From DATBIS01 sp036556805 (lineage in GTDB: Bacteria; Actinomycetota; UBA4738; HRBIN12): a stretch of 24,276 bases of DNA. The notes under the pieces were generated by a model. That model was not told the DNA's origin, made no database searches, and saw only the letters and a program-made list of their open reading frames with translations. The translations under genes and the position numbers were made by a program. Shown here piece after piece: positions 14,834 to 22,177 of the stretch (positions are counted from its first letter, which is position 1; the number at the start of each line of letters is the position of its first letter). Where the stretch lies: assembly GCA_036556805.1 (NCBI GenBank), contig DATBIS010000030.1, positions 1-24,276 of the forward strand, in the 5' to 3' direction.

Positions 14834-16699
14834 CTACTCCGCCGAGGGCTCGAGGGCCCAACCGAAGATGCCGACGAGCACGACCACCGCGCCGACGAAC
14901 GCCATCCACCAGTGATACATGATGCCGTAGCCGATCAGCGGGAACCCGGCCGCCGCGATCAGCGGGAAGTACGAGGGACCCGGCAGATGGATCCCATGCC
15001 CGTCGACGTGGTGCTCGCCCGCGTCGGCCGAACCACCGGCCTGCACCGGCACGAGCCGCCCGGACTTGTCCTCCGCGTACTTCCGGTGCCAGAAGTCGTC
15101 GAGCGCGTGCACCGTGGGGATCTCCTCGAAGTTGTAGATCGGGGGCGGCGACGGGATCGACCACTCGATCGTGCGCCCGTCCCACGGGTCGGCGCCGGCG
15201 TCCTTCGCGTGGCGGAACGAAGCGACGGCGTTCACGACGAACACGAGCACGCCGAACGCGATCATGAACGCGCCCACCGTCGCGACCTCGTTCCAGAACG
15301 TGAGCCCGAGCGACTCGGGGTACGTGAAGGTCCGCCGGATCATCCCCTGCAGCCCGAGGATGTGCATCGGGCCGAACGTGAGGTTCAGCCCGATCACCAT
15401 CAGCCAGAAGTTGATCTTGCCGGCACGCTCGTTCAACAGCCGGCCGAAGATCTTCGGCCACCAGTAGTAGAGCCCGCCGAACAGGCCGAGGATCGCGCCG
15501 CCGAACAGCACGTAGTGGAAGTGCGCGACGATGTAGTACGTGTCGGTCTGCTGATAGTCCGACGGGACTACGGCGTGGGTGACACCCGAGAGCCCGCCCA
15601 CGACGAAGTTCATCACGGTGCCGATCGCGAACAACATCGCGGTGGTGAACCGGAGGTCGCCCTTGTACATCGTCGCCATCCAGTTGAAGATCTTCACCCC
15701 CGTCGGGACCGCGATGATCGCGGTCGTGATGCCGAAGGCGGTGTTCGCGACCGGACCGAGCCCCACCGCGAACATGTGGTGCGCCCACACGCCGAAGCCG
15801 ATGAACCCGATCGCGATGCCGGAGAACACCACGAACTGGTAGCCGAACAGCGGCTTTCGCGAGAACACCGGCAGGATCTCCGAGATGATCCCGAACGCGG
15901 GCAGGATCAAGATGTAGACCTCCGGGTGGCCGAAGAGCCAGAACAGGTGCTGCCAGAGGATCGGATCGCCGCCCGCCGCGGGATCGAAGAAGTGCGTCCC
16001 GAACCGCCGATCGAAGAGCATCTCCGCGAGCGCGACGGTGATGATCGGCAGCGAGAACGCGAGCCGCAGCTGCACGACGAGCCCCATCCACACGAACGCC
16101 GGCATCCGGAAGAGCGACATGCCCGGCGCGCGCATGTTCAGGACGGTGACCGCGAGGTTCACGGCGCCCGCCGTCGACGCGATGCCGGTGAGCAGCAGGC
16201 CGATCGCGTAGAACGTCATGCCGGGCGTGGGGTCGGTGGTGCTGTTCGGCGCGTACCCGAACCAGCCGCCGTTGGGGGCACCGCCCAGGAACCAGCTCGA
16301 GTACAGGAACAGTCCGCCCGACAAGAACAGCCAGTAGCTGAACGCGTTCAAACGCGGGAACGCGACGTCCCGCGCGCCGATCATGAGCGGCATCAGGTAG
16401 TTGAAGAACGCGGCCGAGAGCGGCATCACGACGAGGAAGATCATCGTGATCGCGTGCATCGTGAAGACCTCGCTGTACTGACTCGCCGTGAGCAGCTTCC
16501 CGTCGGGCTGGAACAGCTGCACGCGGATCAGCAGCGCCTCGACACCGCCGATCAGAAAGAACATGAGCGCCGTCGCGCCGTAGAGGATCCCGATCTTCTT
16601 GTGGTCGATCGTCGTGAACCAGCTCCAGAAGCCGGTCACGGCCGTCGGCCGGCGAAGGACGCCACGAGCCCGCTCGCTCGGAACGCTCACGCTCGCCAC
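14834..16699 (-). CDS. ctaD: caa3-type cytochrome c oxidase subunit I
   Basis: Catalytic subunit of an A1-type heme-copper oxidase; 621 residues. Low-spin heme ligands H82 and H395, CuB ligands H258, H307 and H308, and high-spin heme ligand H393 are present. Tyr262 in HPEVY is the residue cross-linked to His. D111 (D-channel mouth), E260 and K335 (K-channel) are all kept, so normal proton pumping is expected. The tail (about 572-621) adds two hydrophobic helices that correspond to the start of subunit III in other oxidases. The GTG start at 16699 has GGAGG seven bases upstream and lies 13 bases after ctaC. Confidence 0.98.
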   Translation of the reverse strand: MASVSVPSERARGVLRRPTAVTGFWSWFTTIDHKKIGILYGATALMFFLIGGVEALLIRVQLFQPDGKLLTASQYSEVFTMHAITMIFLVVMPLSAAFFNYLMPLMIGARDVAFPRLNAFSYWLFLSGGLFLYSSWFLGGAPNGGWFGYAPNSTTDPTPGMTFYAIGLLLTGIASTAGAVNLAVTVLNMRAPGMSLFRMPAFVWMGLVVQLRLAFSLPIITVALAEMLFDRRFGTHFFDPAAGGDPILWQHLFWLFGHPEVYILILPAFGIISEILPVFSRKPLFGYQFVVFSGIAIGFIGFGVWAHHMFAVGLGPVANTAFGITTAIIAVPTGVKIFNWMATMYKGDLRFTTAMLFAIGTVMNFVVGGLSGVTHAVVPSDYQQTDTYYIVAHFHYVLFGGAILGLFGGLYYWWPKIFGRLLNERAGKINFWLMVIGLNLTFGPMHILGLQGMIRRTFTYPESLGLTFWNEVATVGAFMIAFGVLVFVVNAVASFRHAKDAGADPWDGRTIEWSIPSPPPIYNFEEIPTVHALDDFWHRKYAEDKSGRLVPVQAGGSADAGEHHVDGHGIHLPGPSYFPLIAAAGFPLIGYGIMYHWWMAFVGAVVVLVGIFGWALEPSAE

Positions 16700-16712
16700 G
16701 AGGTCGCCTCCG

Positions 16713-17795
16713 TCATTTCAGGCTCATGAGGTAGGCCACGAGTGCCTTGATCTGGTCGTCCGACAGGTGGTAGTTGGGCATCTTCACGCCCTCCTTCACC
16801 GCGGCGGGATCGTGCAGCCATCGCGCGATGTCGTCGGGGTTCTGGTTGTCGAGCAGACAGCCCACCATGCAGTCGCGGCTCGCGAAGTGCGTGAGGTTCG
16901 GGGCCGCGTCGGCTTCGGCCCCTTCGACACCCCGGACCGCGTGACAGGCGATGCACCCCACGCTCATGAACGTGTCGAGGCCCGTCGCGGCCAGAGACCC
17001 CGGCTCGGGGGTCGCGGCGTCGAGCTTCTCGTTCGCGACCCAGGCCTCGAAATCATGCGGAGACAGGGCGGTCACCTCGAGCTTCATGATGCCGTGGTTG
17101 AGGCCGCAGAACTCGGCGCAGTTACCCGTATAGGTCCCGGGATGGTCCGCCTGGCACTTGATGTGATTCTCGTGGCCGGGCACCGCGTCCTGCTTTCCGT
17201 CGCAGATCTCCGGCACCCAGTAGGAGTGGATCACCGCGAACCCCGGCACGCCCGCGTCGCTCCGCGAGCCCGCGCCCGCGTCCGCCGTCACCGTGAGGTA
17301 GATCGTGCGGCCGGTCGGGATCACGAGCTGATTCGCGCTGATGATCTGACCCCCCGCTGCGGTCTTCATCTCGGGGTCGGTGTACTCGTACTTCCACCAC
17401 CACTGGCGACCCGTCACCGTCACGTTGATCGCGTTCGCCGGCGGCTTGCTCGCGAGATCCCAGATCGTCGCGACGGTCGGTACGGCCACCACGGCCAGCA
17501 CGACCGCCGGCAGGATCGTCCAGCCGACCTCGAGCCGCGTGTTGCCGTGCGTCTGCGCCGGCATCCGGTCCTGCCCCTTGCGGTGCCGGTACTTCAGGGC
17601 GATGAGGAGGATGCCGCCCTCGACGACCACGAACACGCCCACGGCCACCCAGAACACCGGCACGAAGAGGTTCTTCAGCTCGCGCGCGTAGGGGCCCTGC
17701 GGGTTCAGCGTGTCCTGCGACGCGTTCGGGGCGCACGCCGCGAGCGCGAGGGCGAGGGCGGCGAGGCCCAGGACCCAGAGCACCCTCTTCCGCAA
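16713..17795 (-). CDS. ctaC: Cytochrome c oxidase subunit II with fused cytochrome c
   Basis: A 360-residue lipoprotein (lipobox LAAC, Cys21) with two membrane helices (about 44-68 and 92-113), a CuA domain and a C-terminal cytochrome c domain, which makes the oxidase caa3-type. CuA ligands are H190, C226, C230, H234 and M237. The heme site is CIACH (281-285), with M339 as the likely axial Met. Four further cysteines (C198, C214 in the CuA domain; C309, C313 in the cytochrome domain) are not standard ligands. TTG 17795 has GGGAGG ten bases upstream; an in-frame GTG four codons later is possible. It heads the oxidase operon after an 82-base gap. Confidence 0.96.
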   Translation of the reverse strand: MRKRVLWVLGLAALALALAACAPNASQDTLNPQGPYARELKNLFVPVFWVAVGVFVVVEGGILLIALKYRHRKGQDRMPAQTHGNTRLEVGWTILPAVVLAVVAVPTVATIWDLASKPPANAINVTVTGRQWWWKYEYTDPEMKTAAGGQIISANQLVIPTGRTIYLTVTADAGAGSRSDAGVPGFAVIHSYWVPEICDGKQDAVPGHENHIKCQADHPGTYTGNCAEFCGLNHGIMKLEVTALSPHDFEAWVANEKLDAATPEPGSLAATGLDTFMSVGCIACHAVRGVEGAEADAAPNLTHFASRDCMVGCLLDNQNPDDIARWLHDPAAVKEGVKMPNYHLSDDQIKALVAYLMSLK

Positions 17796-17849
17796 CGTGT
17801 CTACGCCTCCCGAGCGAGTCGCGAAGCGGCCCCGACGCGGGCCGCGCGC

Positions 17850-17858
17850 ACTGTATCA
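17850..17858 (-). promoter_or_regulatory. Candidate extended -10 promoter of the ctaC operon
   Basis: In the 82-base gap between ccsA and ctaC the minus strand reads TGATACAGT, an extended -10 (TGn plus a 4/6 hexamer). No -35 is visible. It would start transcription about 48 bases before TTG 17795. Readthrough from ccsA is also possible. No Rex-type palindrome occurs in this gap. Confidence 0.35.
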
Positions 17859-17877
17859 CCGGCCATCGCGTGCCCCG

Positions 17878-18849
17878 TCAACCCGTCCCCGCGTACGTGT
17901 GCAGCCCGACGATCCACAGGTTCACCACGTAATACGTCACGAGCAGCGACGCGAAGCCGACCAGCGCGATGACCGCCGCCCCGCGCCCGCGCCAGCCCGA
18001 CGTGGCCCTCGCGTGCAGGTATCCCGCGTAGATCACCCACGTGATGAACGACCACGTCTCCTTCGGGTCCCAGCCCCAGTAGCGGCCCCAGCTCTGCTGC
18101 GCCCAGATCGCGCCGGCGATCACCGCGAACGTCCAGATCGGGAACGCGAACGCGATCGTTCGGTACGCCATCCGGTCGATCACCGCCGAAGGCGGCAGGA
18201 TGCCTCGCCGGCGCGAGGACTGAGCGAGCGACCCCACCGCCTCGTCCGCGCCGGGCGCGAAGTGCGGTGGGTCCGACAGGTCCAGCGAGGCGCCGAGGAT
18301 CGGAGCGGGCGACTCGGCGGCGAGCGCCGCCGTCTCGCGCCGCTCGCGGCCGTCCTTCACGAGGTACAGGATCGTGAGCACGCCGCCGCCGAGCGCGAAG
18401 AGCGACGAGCCGAGGATCGCCGCCACGACGTGGATCTTGATCCAGTACGAGTCGAGCGCCGGCACCAGCGGGGCGGCCGGCGTGTTGATGCGCGTCGTGG
18501 CGGCGATCGCCATCGTGAGGACCGAGAACGCGATCGCGAACCCCGTGATCGTCGTGACCTTGTACACGCCCTCGACGAGCACGAGCGCCGCGAGCACCAC
18601 GAGGAACGCGAGCAGCGAGGAGTACTCGAACATCGTGCCCCAGGGCACGTGCCCGGCCGCGAGGCCGCGCGTGACGATCGACACGAGATGGGCGCCGAGG
18701 CCCGCGACGGCCGCGACCCGCGCGACCAGCAGCAGCGGCCGCCGCCGGTACGCGAGGTACGCGAACGAGGCCAGCATCGCCGGGAGGTACGCGAAGATCG
18801 CCGCGTTGAACGTGTCGTTCGAGATCCGCGCCCACTGCAACGACGTCAC
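17878..18849 (-). CDS. ccsA: Cytochrome c biogenesis protein CcsA/ResC
   Basis: Membrane component of the system II cytochrome c synthetase, which moves and attaches heme outside the membrane together with ResB. The protein has 323 residues with about eight helices. The heme-handling WWD motif is at W254-GRYWGWDPKET, and candidate heme-ligand histidines are H67, H140, H279 and H317. A soluble stretch of about 60 residues (166-228) rich in Ala, Ser and Arg separates two helices. GTG 18849 overlaps the resB stop as GTGA; the much longer open frame upstream is resB read out of frame and looks Arg-rich. Confidence 0.94.
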   Translation of the reverse strand: MTSLQWARISNDTFNAAIFAYLPAMLASFAYLAYRRRPLLLVARVAAVAGLGAHLVSIVTRGLAAGHVPWGTMFEYSSLLAFLVVLAALVLVEGVYKVTTITGFAIAFSVLTMAIAATTRINTPAAPLVPALDSYWIKIHVVAAILGSSLFALGGGVLTILYLVKDGRERRETAALAAESPAPILGASLDLSDPPHFAPGADEAVGSLAQSSRRRGILPPSAVIDRMAYRTIAFAFPIWTFAVIAGAIWAQQSWGRYWGWDPKETWSFITWVIYAGYLHARATSGWRGRGAAVIALVGFASLLVTYYVVNLWIVGLHTYAGTG

Positions 18850-20405
18850 GATGCGCCGATCCTCTCCGTCGTGGCGCGTTCGATCTCGGCGATCAGCTTC
18901 GTGAACTCCTCCTCGAACTGCGGCTTCCGCTGCAGGGCGAACCCCCCCACCTTGAGCACGGTGCCTTCCCCGTTCGGCTCGGCCCGAACCCAGACCTTGC
19001 GCCGCGACGTGTACAGCGCCGGCAACAGACCGAGCAGGACGAGGATAGCCGCGAGGAGCACGATGGGCACCCCACGATCCCGGCTCACCTGGAAGATGGA
19101 GTACTGCCGGATCGAGGGGAACGAGATCGTCAGCTCGTCGGCCTCCGGCGTCCCCTCGCCCGGGCCCCAGCACTTCGTCGTCGAGAGCGAGCAGGTCTGG
19201 CCTTCGCCGAGCGCGCCCTTGCGCCCCTCCTGCATCACGGACGTGTCCAGCGAGCGCGGGGAGGGATCCACCAGCGGGCCTTTCCACGTCGTGAAGAACA
19301 GGATGGGGTGGTCGGCCCTGAGCATCGGCACCGGTTCTCCGGTCTGCTGGAACTGCAGGAAGGCTCCTGAGTCCGGCCAGAGCGTCAGCTGGATACCGAG
19401 GCCCGGGGTGACCGAGGGAACCTTCACGATGCCGTCCCAAGGAAGCGCGAGCTCCGGCACCCCTTCGGGCGGCGCCTGGTGAGCGAACGGAACGGGACCC
19501 GCGTAGAGCAACCGGTCGCCCTCGCGAATCTCGATGACGGGCGCATAGCCGAACCCGAACTGGAAGAAGCGCAGTCCGCCGAACACCGCGGGATGGTTCA
19601 CGCGCACGTCGGCCGACCGAGCGACGGTGCCGCCGGGGTCGAGCAGGTCGACGTGCGACACGAAGTCCATCGGTGTGCCGTTCGCGCGGTAGGTGGCCTC
19701 GAAGGAATGGAGCGTGAGGCCGACCCCGGTGAAGTCGCCGTCGAAGAACCGGCCGGCGCGGATCGTGCCGTCGTAGTTCGCGGCCCCGTCCGTCCACGAC
19801 TCCCCCTCCACGACGAGCGCCTTGCCGGTGAACCCGGTGCCCTTGCCGTACACGGACCCGATGAGCAGCAGCAGGAGCGCCCAGTGGAACACCAGGCTCC
19901 CGAGCTCGCGCAGAGCGCCCTTGTCGGCGGCGAGCGCGTCCTCGGCGCGGCTGACGCGGAACATCCGGCGCCGCAGGACCCGTTGCGAGGTCGCGATCGC
20001 CTCCGGCACCTCGGCGCGCACGGTCCGCTCCGCGTACTGCGGGAACGCGTCGATCTCCCGCGCGTGCAGCGGCTTCTGGCGCACGTTGCGGATCGACGCG
20101 CGCGTGCGAGGCACGAGGCACGCCACGAGCGACACGAGCAGCAGCGCCATGATCAGCACGAACCACCACGACCCGAACACGTCGAAGAACCCGGCGTGCT
20201 GGTAGAAGCGGCCGAGCAGCGGATGGTCGGCCTGGAACCGCGCGACGCGGTCGGGCGAGTTCGGGATCTGCGGCACGAGCGAGCCCACCACCGAACCCAG
20301 CGCGAGGAGGAACAGCAGCGCGAGCGCCGTGCGCATCGACCGCAGCGTTCGCCACACGAGCGCCACCGACTGCCGCAGCGTGAGGTGGCGGGGAACGGAG
20401 GACAT
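18846..20405 (-). CDS. resB: Cytochrome c biogenesis protein ResB
   Basis: The partner of CcsA in system II. It has 519 residues: three N-terminal membrane helices (about 25-45, 78-97, 170-186, the third including the FHWALLLLLIGSVYGKG segment), a large extracytoplasmic domain (about 190-435), a C-terminal helix (about 445-462) and a short cytoplasmic tail. The VNHPAVFGGLRFFQ stretch is typical of ResB. ATG 20405 follows the ccdA stop after 45 bases. Length and topology are normal for high-GC Gram-positive ResB. Confidence 0.94.
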   Translation of the reverse strand: MSSVPRHLTLRQSVALVWRTLRSMRTALALLFLLALGSVVGSLVPQIPNSPDRVARFQADHPLLGRFYQHAGFFDVFGSWWFVLIMALLLVSLVACLVPRTRASIRNVRQKPLHAREIDAFPQYAERTVRAEVPEAIATSQRVLRRRMFRVSRAEDALAADKGALRELGSLVFHWALLLLLIGSVYGKGTGFTGKALVVEGESWTDGAANYDGTIRAGRFFDGDFTGVGLTLHSFEATYRANGTPMDFVSHVDLLDPGGTVARSADVRVNHPAVFGGLRFFQFGFGYAPVIEIREGDRLLYAGPVPFAHQAPPEGVPELALPWDGIVKVPSVTPGLGIQLTLWPDSGAFLQFQQTGEPVPMLRADHPILFFTTWKGPLVDPSPRSLDTSVMQEGRKGALGEGQTCSLSTTKCWGPGEGTPEADELTISFPSIRQYSIFQVSRDRGVPIVLLAAILVLLGLLPALYTSRRKVWVRAEPNGEGTVLKVGGFALQRKPQFEEEFTKLIAEIERATTERIGAS

Positions 20406-20450
20406 GGGCGTCGCGAGGATTCTAGGCGCGCGCCTTCGCGACGCGGATGC

Positions 20451-21188
20451 CTACAACGCGGGCGTGTACTTCAGGAGCGGCGCGAGCAGCCGCGTCCAGT
20501 ACCCGGTCGCGAGGAGGATGCCGACGATCACGAGCAGCGAGCCCGACACGCCCGCGATCCACGTGTAGTTGCGCTTCACCCAGCCGAACGCGCTCATGAA
20601 GCGCTGCACGCCGAGCCCGATCAGCACGAAGGGGACGCCCAGCCCCAGCGAGTACGTGAACAGCAACAGCGCCCCGCGCGCGGCACCGCCGGCGGCCGCG
20701 AGCCCGAGGATCGCCCCGAGGACCGGCCCGATGCACGGCGTCCAGCCCGCCGCGAACGCCATGCCGAGCGGCAGCGCCCCGGCCGACCCCGGCCGGACCC
20801 TCGAGAGGAAGGGGCGCCGCTCGGCGAAGAGCCGCATCCCGCCGAGCCGGAGCGCATACGCGAGCATCAGCAGGCCGATCACGATCACGAACCCGCCGGC
20901 GACCTTCTGGCCGACCGGCCCCTTGAGCCGGGGCACCCACGTCGCGCTCGCCGCGCCGAGCAGGGTGAAGATCGACGCGAAGCCGAGGACGAACAGCGCG
21001 ATCGGCAGCAGCCGGCGAAGGGAGTCGTCGGGCCGGTCCGCGTCCACCGCGCGCTCGGCCGTGATGAACGAGAGGTAGCCCGGCACCAGGGGGAACACGC
21101 AGGGGCTCGCGAACGACACGACACCCGCCGCGAACGCGAGCGCAGGCGCCCACCAGGCGGCGAGCTGGTCTTGGGTGACGGCGATCAA
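20451..21188 (-). CDS. ccdA: Thiol-disulfide transporter CcdA
   Basis: A 245-residue membrane protein of the CcdA/DsbD transmembrane family that carries reducing power across the membrane for apocytochrome c and oxidase assembly. The two redox cysteines lie in FASPCVFPLVPGY (C30) and GWTPCIGP (C152), each with the helix-breaking prolines of the family; about six helices are visible. The open frame starts at GTG 21239, but TTG 21188 is preferred: AGGAG at 21194-21198 is five bases upstream, and the product begins directly before the first helix. It heads ccdA-resB-ccsA; the likely electron acceptor is the TlpA-like protein at 11488-12015. Confidence 0.94.
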   Translation of the reverse strand: MIAVTQDQLAAWWAPALAFAAGVVSFASPCVFPLVPGYLSFITAERAVDADRPDDSLRRLLPIALFVLGFASIFTLLGAASATWVPRLKGPVGQKVAGGFVIVIGLLMLAYALRLGGMRLFAERRPFLSRVRPGSAGALPLGMAFAAGWTPCIGPVLGAILGLAAAGGAARGALLLFTYSLGLGVPFVLIGLGVQRFMSAFGWVKRNYTWIAGVSGSLLVIVGILLATGYWTRLLAPLLKYTPAL

Positions 21189-21384
21189 GGCGTCTCCTGC
21201 GGTCGCGTTCGGCCAGTGTAGGGCCGGCACTCGAGACACCCGATGGGTTGCCGGGAGCGCGCCCGCACTGCATAGTGGAGACGGTGCTTGTGAACGGGTT
21301 CACAAGGCTCGAGCCTCACCTGCGGCGCGCTCCCGCGCGAAGGGCCGCGGCTATAATCGCGGCGCCCGGGACGGGGACGTCGTG
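21189..21384. promoter_or_regulatory. Divergent regulatory region between ccdA and the bc-type operon
   Basis: This is the longest gap in the window (196 bases). It holds a Rex-type operator (21289-21304). Plus-strand candidate promoters are TTGCCG-17-CATAGT (21248-21276), whose start near 21283 would be just before the operator, and a perfect TATAAT (21352-21357) with no good -35. A minus-strand TACACT (21220-21215) could serve ccdA. I see no small gene in it. Confidence 0.55.
21289..21304. promoter_or_regulatory. Rex-type operator upstream of the bc-type operon
   Basis: TGTGAACGGGTTCACA matches the Streptomyces Rex consensus at 15 of 16 positions and extends to a 20-base palindrome (21287-21306) that is symmetric except for the central pair. 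It lies 6-21 bases after the start expected from the TTGCCG/CATAGT promoter, a typical repressor position. The arms are the same as in the nuo operators. Confidence 0.8.
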
Positions 21385-21753
21385 ATGAGCAGCCGACTCG
21401 ACAAGCTCGCGCAGCGGATCGCTCCGCTCAAGGAGCGCGTCGAGGGCTTCCTCAAGACGTTCGAATGGACGTGGACGACGGCGGTCGTCTTCTCGTTGGG
21501 CATCACGTTCTTTCTCCTGATCACCGACGCGGTCGTCCCCTCGTTCTGGCTGTATTTCGCCGACCAGAAGCTGAAGTGGAACGGGGCCGGCGCCAACGGG
21601 TTCTGGCTCCTGAAGCTTCGGGACGCCATCGCCGCCGGCCTGTTCACGGGGCCGGTCGTCACGCTGCTCATCGCCGGCGCCATCATGCAGAACTGGCGCC
21701 GCAAGCTCCGGGGCCGGACCGGCGACACGCGTCCCACGGGCGGGTACCGCTGA
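21385..21753 (+). CDS. Small two-helix membrane protein of the bc-type operon, unknown function
   Basis: I do not recognise this 122-residue protein. It has a charged, probably amphipathic N-terminal helix (1-27), one membrane helix at about 31-51, an aromatic loop (FWLYFADQKLKWNG), a second helix at about 81-101 and a basic tail (WRRKLRGR). The tail and N-terminus should both face the cytoplasm. It contains no Cys and no heme-binding motif; its His count is also nil. ATG 21385 was used; GTG 21382 is equally placed behind GGGG. The stop overlaps the ferredoxin ATG (TGATG), so the two are translationally coupled. That coupling suggests it anchors the ferredoxin to the membrane or to the cytochrome b complex (inference). 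Confidence 0.8.
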   Translation: MSSRLDKLAQRIAPLKERVEGFLKTFEWTWTTAVVFSLGITFFLLITDAVVPSFWLYFADQKLKWNGAGANGFWLLKLRDAIAAGLFTGPVVTLLIAGAIMQNWRRKLRGRTGDTRPTGGYR

Positions 21754-22148
21754 TGCCGTTCACGAAGACCGAAGTCGACATCCACGAGGACTACGTCGTG
21801 GAGGCCGTCGACCCCGCGTGGCTGCAGCAGGGCGTGAAGTCGCCCAAGCACCTGATGCTCGACCCCGACAACTGCATCCTCTGCCGCGCCTGCGAGGACG
21901 TCTGCCCTTGGAACTGCATCTACATGCTGTCCCCGGAGATCACCGAGGGAGCCGAGGACGGCGCGACCGAGGCCGAGATCCAGAATTCGAACGCGGTGTT
22001 CGTCGTCGACGACAACGCGTGCACGAGGTGCTCCGTGTGCGTGGATCGTTGCCCCACCGACACGCTGTACTATGCGCGGCTGCCGGCGGACTCCGGTGGC
22101 AAGCGCACGATGGCCGAGGTGCCGCTGTCGCAGGCGGCCGAGGAGTAG
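21753..22148 (+). CDS. Two-cluster [4Fe-4S] ferredoxin-like protein in a bc-type operon
   Basis: A 131-residue soluble protein with two CxxCxxCxxxCP motifs: C41, C44, C47, C51 and C90, C93, C96, C100, as in 2[4Fe-4S] ferredoxins and NuoI. A ninth cysteine, C55, follows the first motif. The motifs are separated by 38 residues, longer than in small bacterial ferredoxins, and flanked by N- and C-terminal extensions of about 40 and 30 residues. There is no signal peptide or membrane helix, so it acts in the cytoplasm. The ATG overlaps the stop of the small membrane protein, and cytochrome b follows after 29 bases. A longer frame from 21465 overlaps the upstream gene and was rejected. A redox partner of the quinone-side of the complex is inferred. 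Confidence 0.9.
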   Translation: MPFTKTEVDIHEDYVVEAVDPAWLQQGVKSPKHLMLDPDNCILCRACEDVCPWNCIYMLSPEITEGAEDGATEAEIQNSNAVFVVDDNACTRCSVCVDRCPTDTLYYARLPADSGGKRTMAEVPLSQAAEE

Positions 22149-22177
22149 CTGCACCGCAAGGGGAAGAGAGGGGAAGG

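Noticed and set aside
13745..16729. A 994-codon open frame on the plus strand opposite ctaD-ctaE-ctaF
   Set aside because: The product is dominated by Arg, His, Glu and Asp with no domain pattern; it is the antisense of conserved oxidase genes and stays open because of GC-rich third positions.
17878..20355. A ResB-CcsA fusion of 825 codons
   Set aside because: Upstream of 18849 this frame is resB read out of frame and Arg-rich; the true ccsA start is the GTG that overlaps the resB stop.
21352..21357. Perfect TATAAT as the sole promoter of the bc-type operon
   Set aside because: No acceptable -35 is present and the Rex operator would lie some 60-75 bases upstream of its start, a poor place for a repressor; kept only as an alternative.
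21465..22148. A 227-residue ferredoxin beginning at 21465
   Set aside because: The first 96 codons overlap the membrane protein and are Arg/His-rich; ATG 21753 with the TGATG overlap is the natural start.
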